This document shows, piece after piece, positions 5,032 through 5,071 of a DNA stretch of 5,071 bases (its first letter is position 1; each line of letters starts with the position of its first letter). The notes under the pieces were generated by a model, which had not been told where the DNA came from, did not search any database, and saw nothing but the letters and a program-made list of their open reading frames with translations. The position numbers were made by a program, and so were the translations under genes. This DNA is from Pseudomonadota bacterium. Lineage in GTDB: Bacteria; Pseudomonadota; Alphaproteobacteria; Rhizobiales; Rhizobiaceae. The DNA is taken from assembly GCA_023393575.1 (NCBI GenBank), contig JAEWKX010000261.1, positions 1 through 5,071 of the forward strand, given 5' to 3'.

Positions 5032-5071
5032 CCATGGCAGGCCGCGACGCGTATTGGGTCGCTGGCCGGCG

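Overview
The window looks like a chromosomal segment of an alphaproteobacterium, most likely of the rhizobial type (Rhizobiales). The grounds are the high GC content of the genes, the tRNA-Gln sequence with a genomically encoded CCA end, the twin-arginine-like signal peptide on the solute-binding protein, and the architecture of the transport operon. This is inference from the sequence; no database search was made.

Everything clearly functional lies on the minus strand. Reading in the direction of transcription, from right to left, the order is: tRNA-Gln(TTG) at 5031-4957; a roughly 650-base stretch without an intact gene, holding a decayed gene fragment on the plus strand and the presumed control region of the operon; a short-chain dehydrogenase/reductase (SDR, 4300-3620); a glutathione S-transferase-like protein (GST, 3617-3012); a possible 36-residue small ORF; a periplasmic solute-binding protein of the branched-chain amino acid/amide class (2937-1678); the LivH-type permease (1609-731); and the LivM-type permease (from 723, cut by the left edge).

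The SDR-GST junction is 2 nt and the livH-livM junction is 7 nt. The other two gaps are about 70 nt, and each contains a GC-rich stem-loop, one on either side of the binding-protein gene. This is a plausible single operon that couples an uptake system for a small carboxylate, amino acid or aromatic-type solute to two cytoplasmic enzymes, an NAD(P)-dependent oxidoreductase and a GST. The two ATPases (LivG/LivF type) that such a transporter needs are not in the window and would be expected just past position 1.

Upstream of the SDR there is an AT-rich region with four TATAG/CTATA half-sites, followed by a leader stem-loop about 30 nt before the start codon. These are the best candidates for regulation of the operon. 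Between them and the tRNA, the plus strand carries what looks like the C-terminal tail of a PLP-dependent decarboxylase with no start codon, a likely gene remnant. I found no CRISPR array, intact insertion sequence or phage gene. The most interesting aspects are the enzyme-plus-transporter combination, whose substrate is unknown, the stem-loops framing the binding-protein gene, and the strong ribosome-binding site in front of a tiny overlapping ORF.
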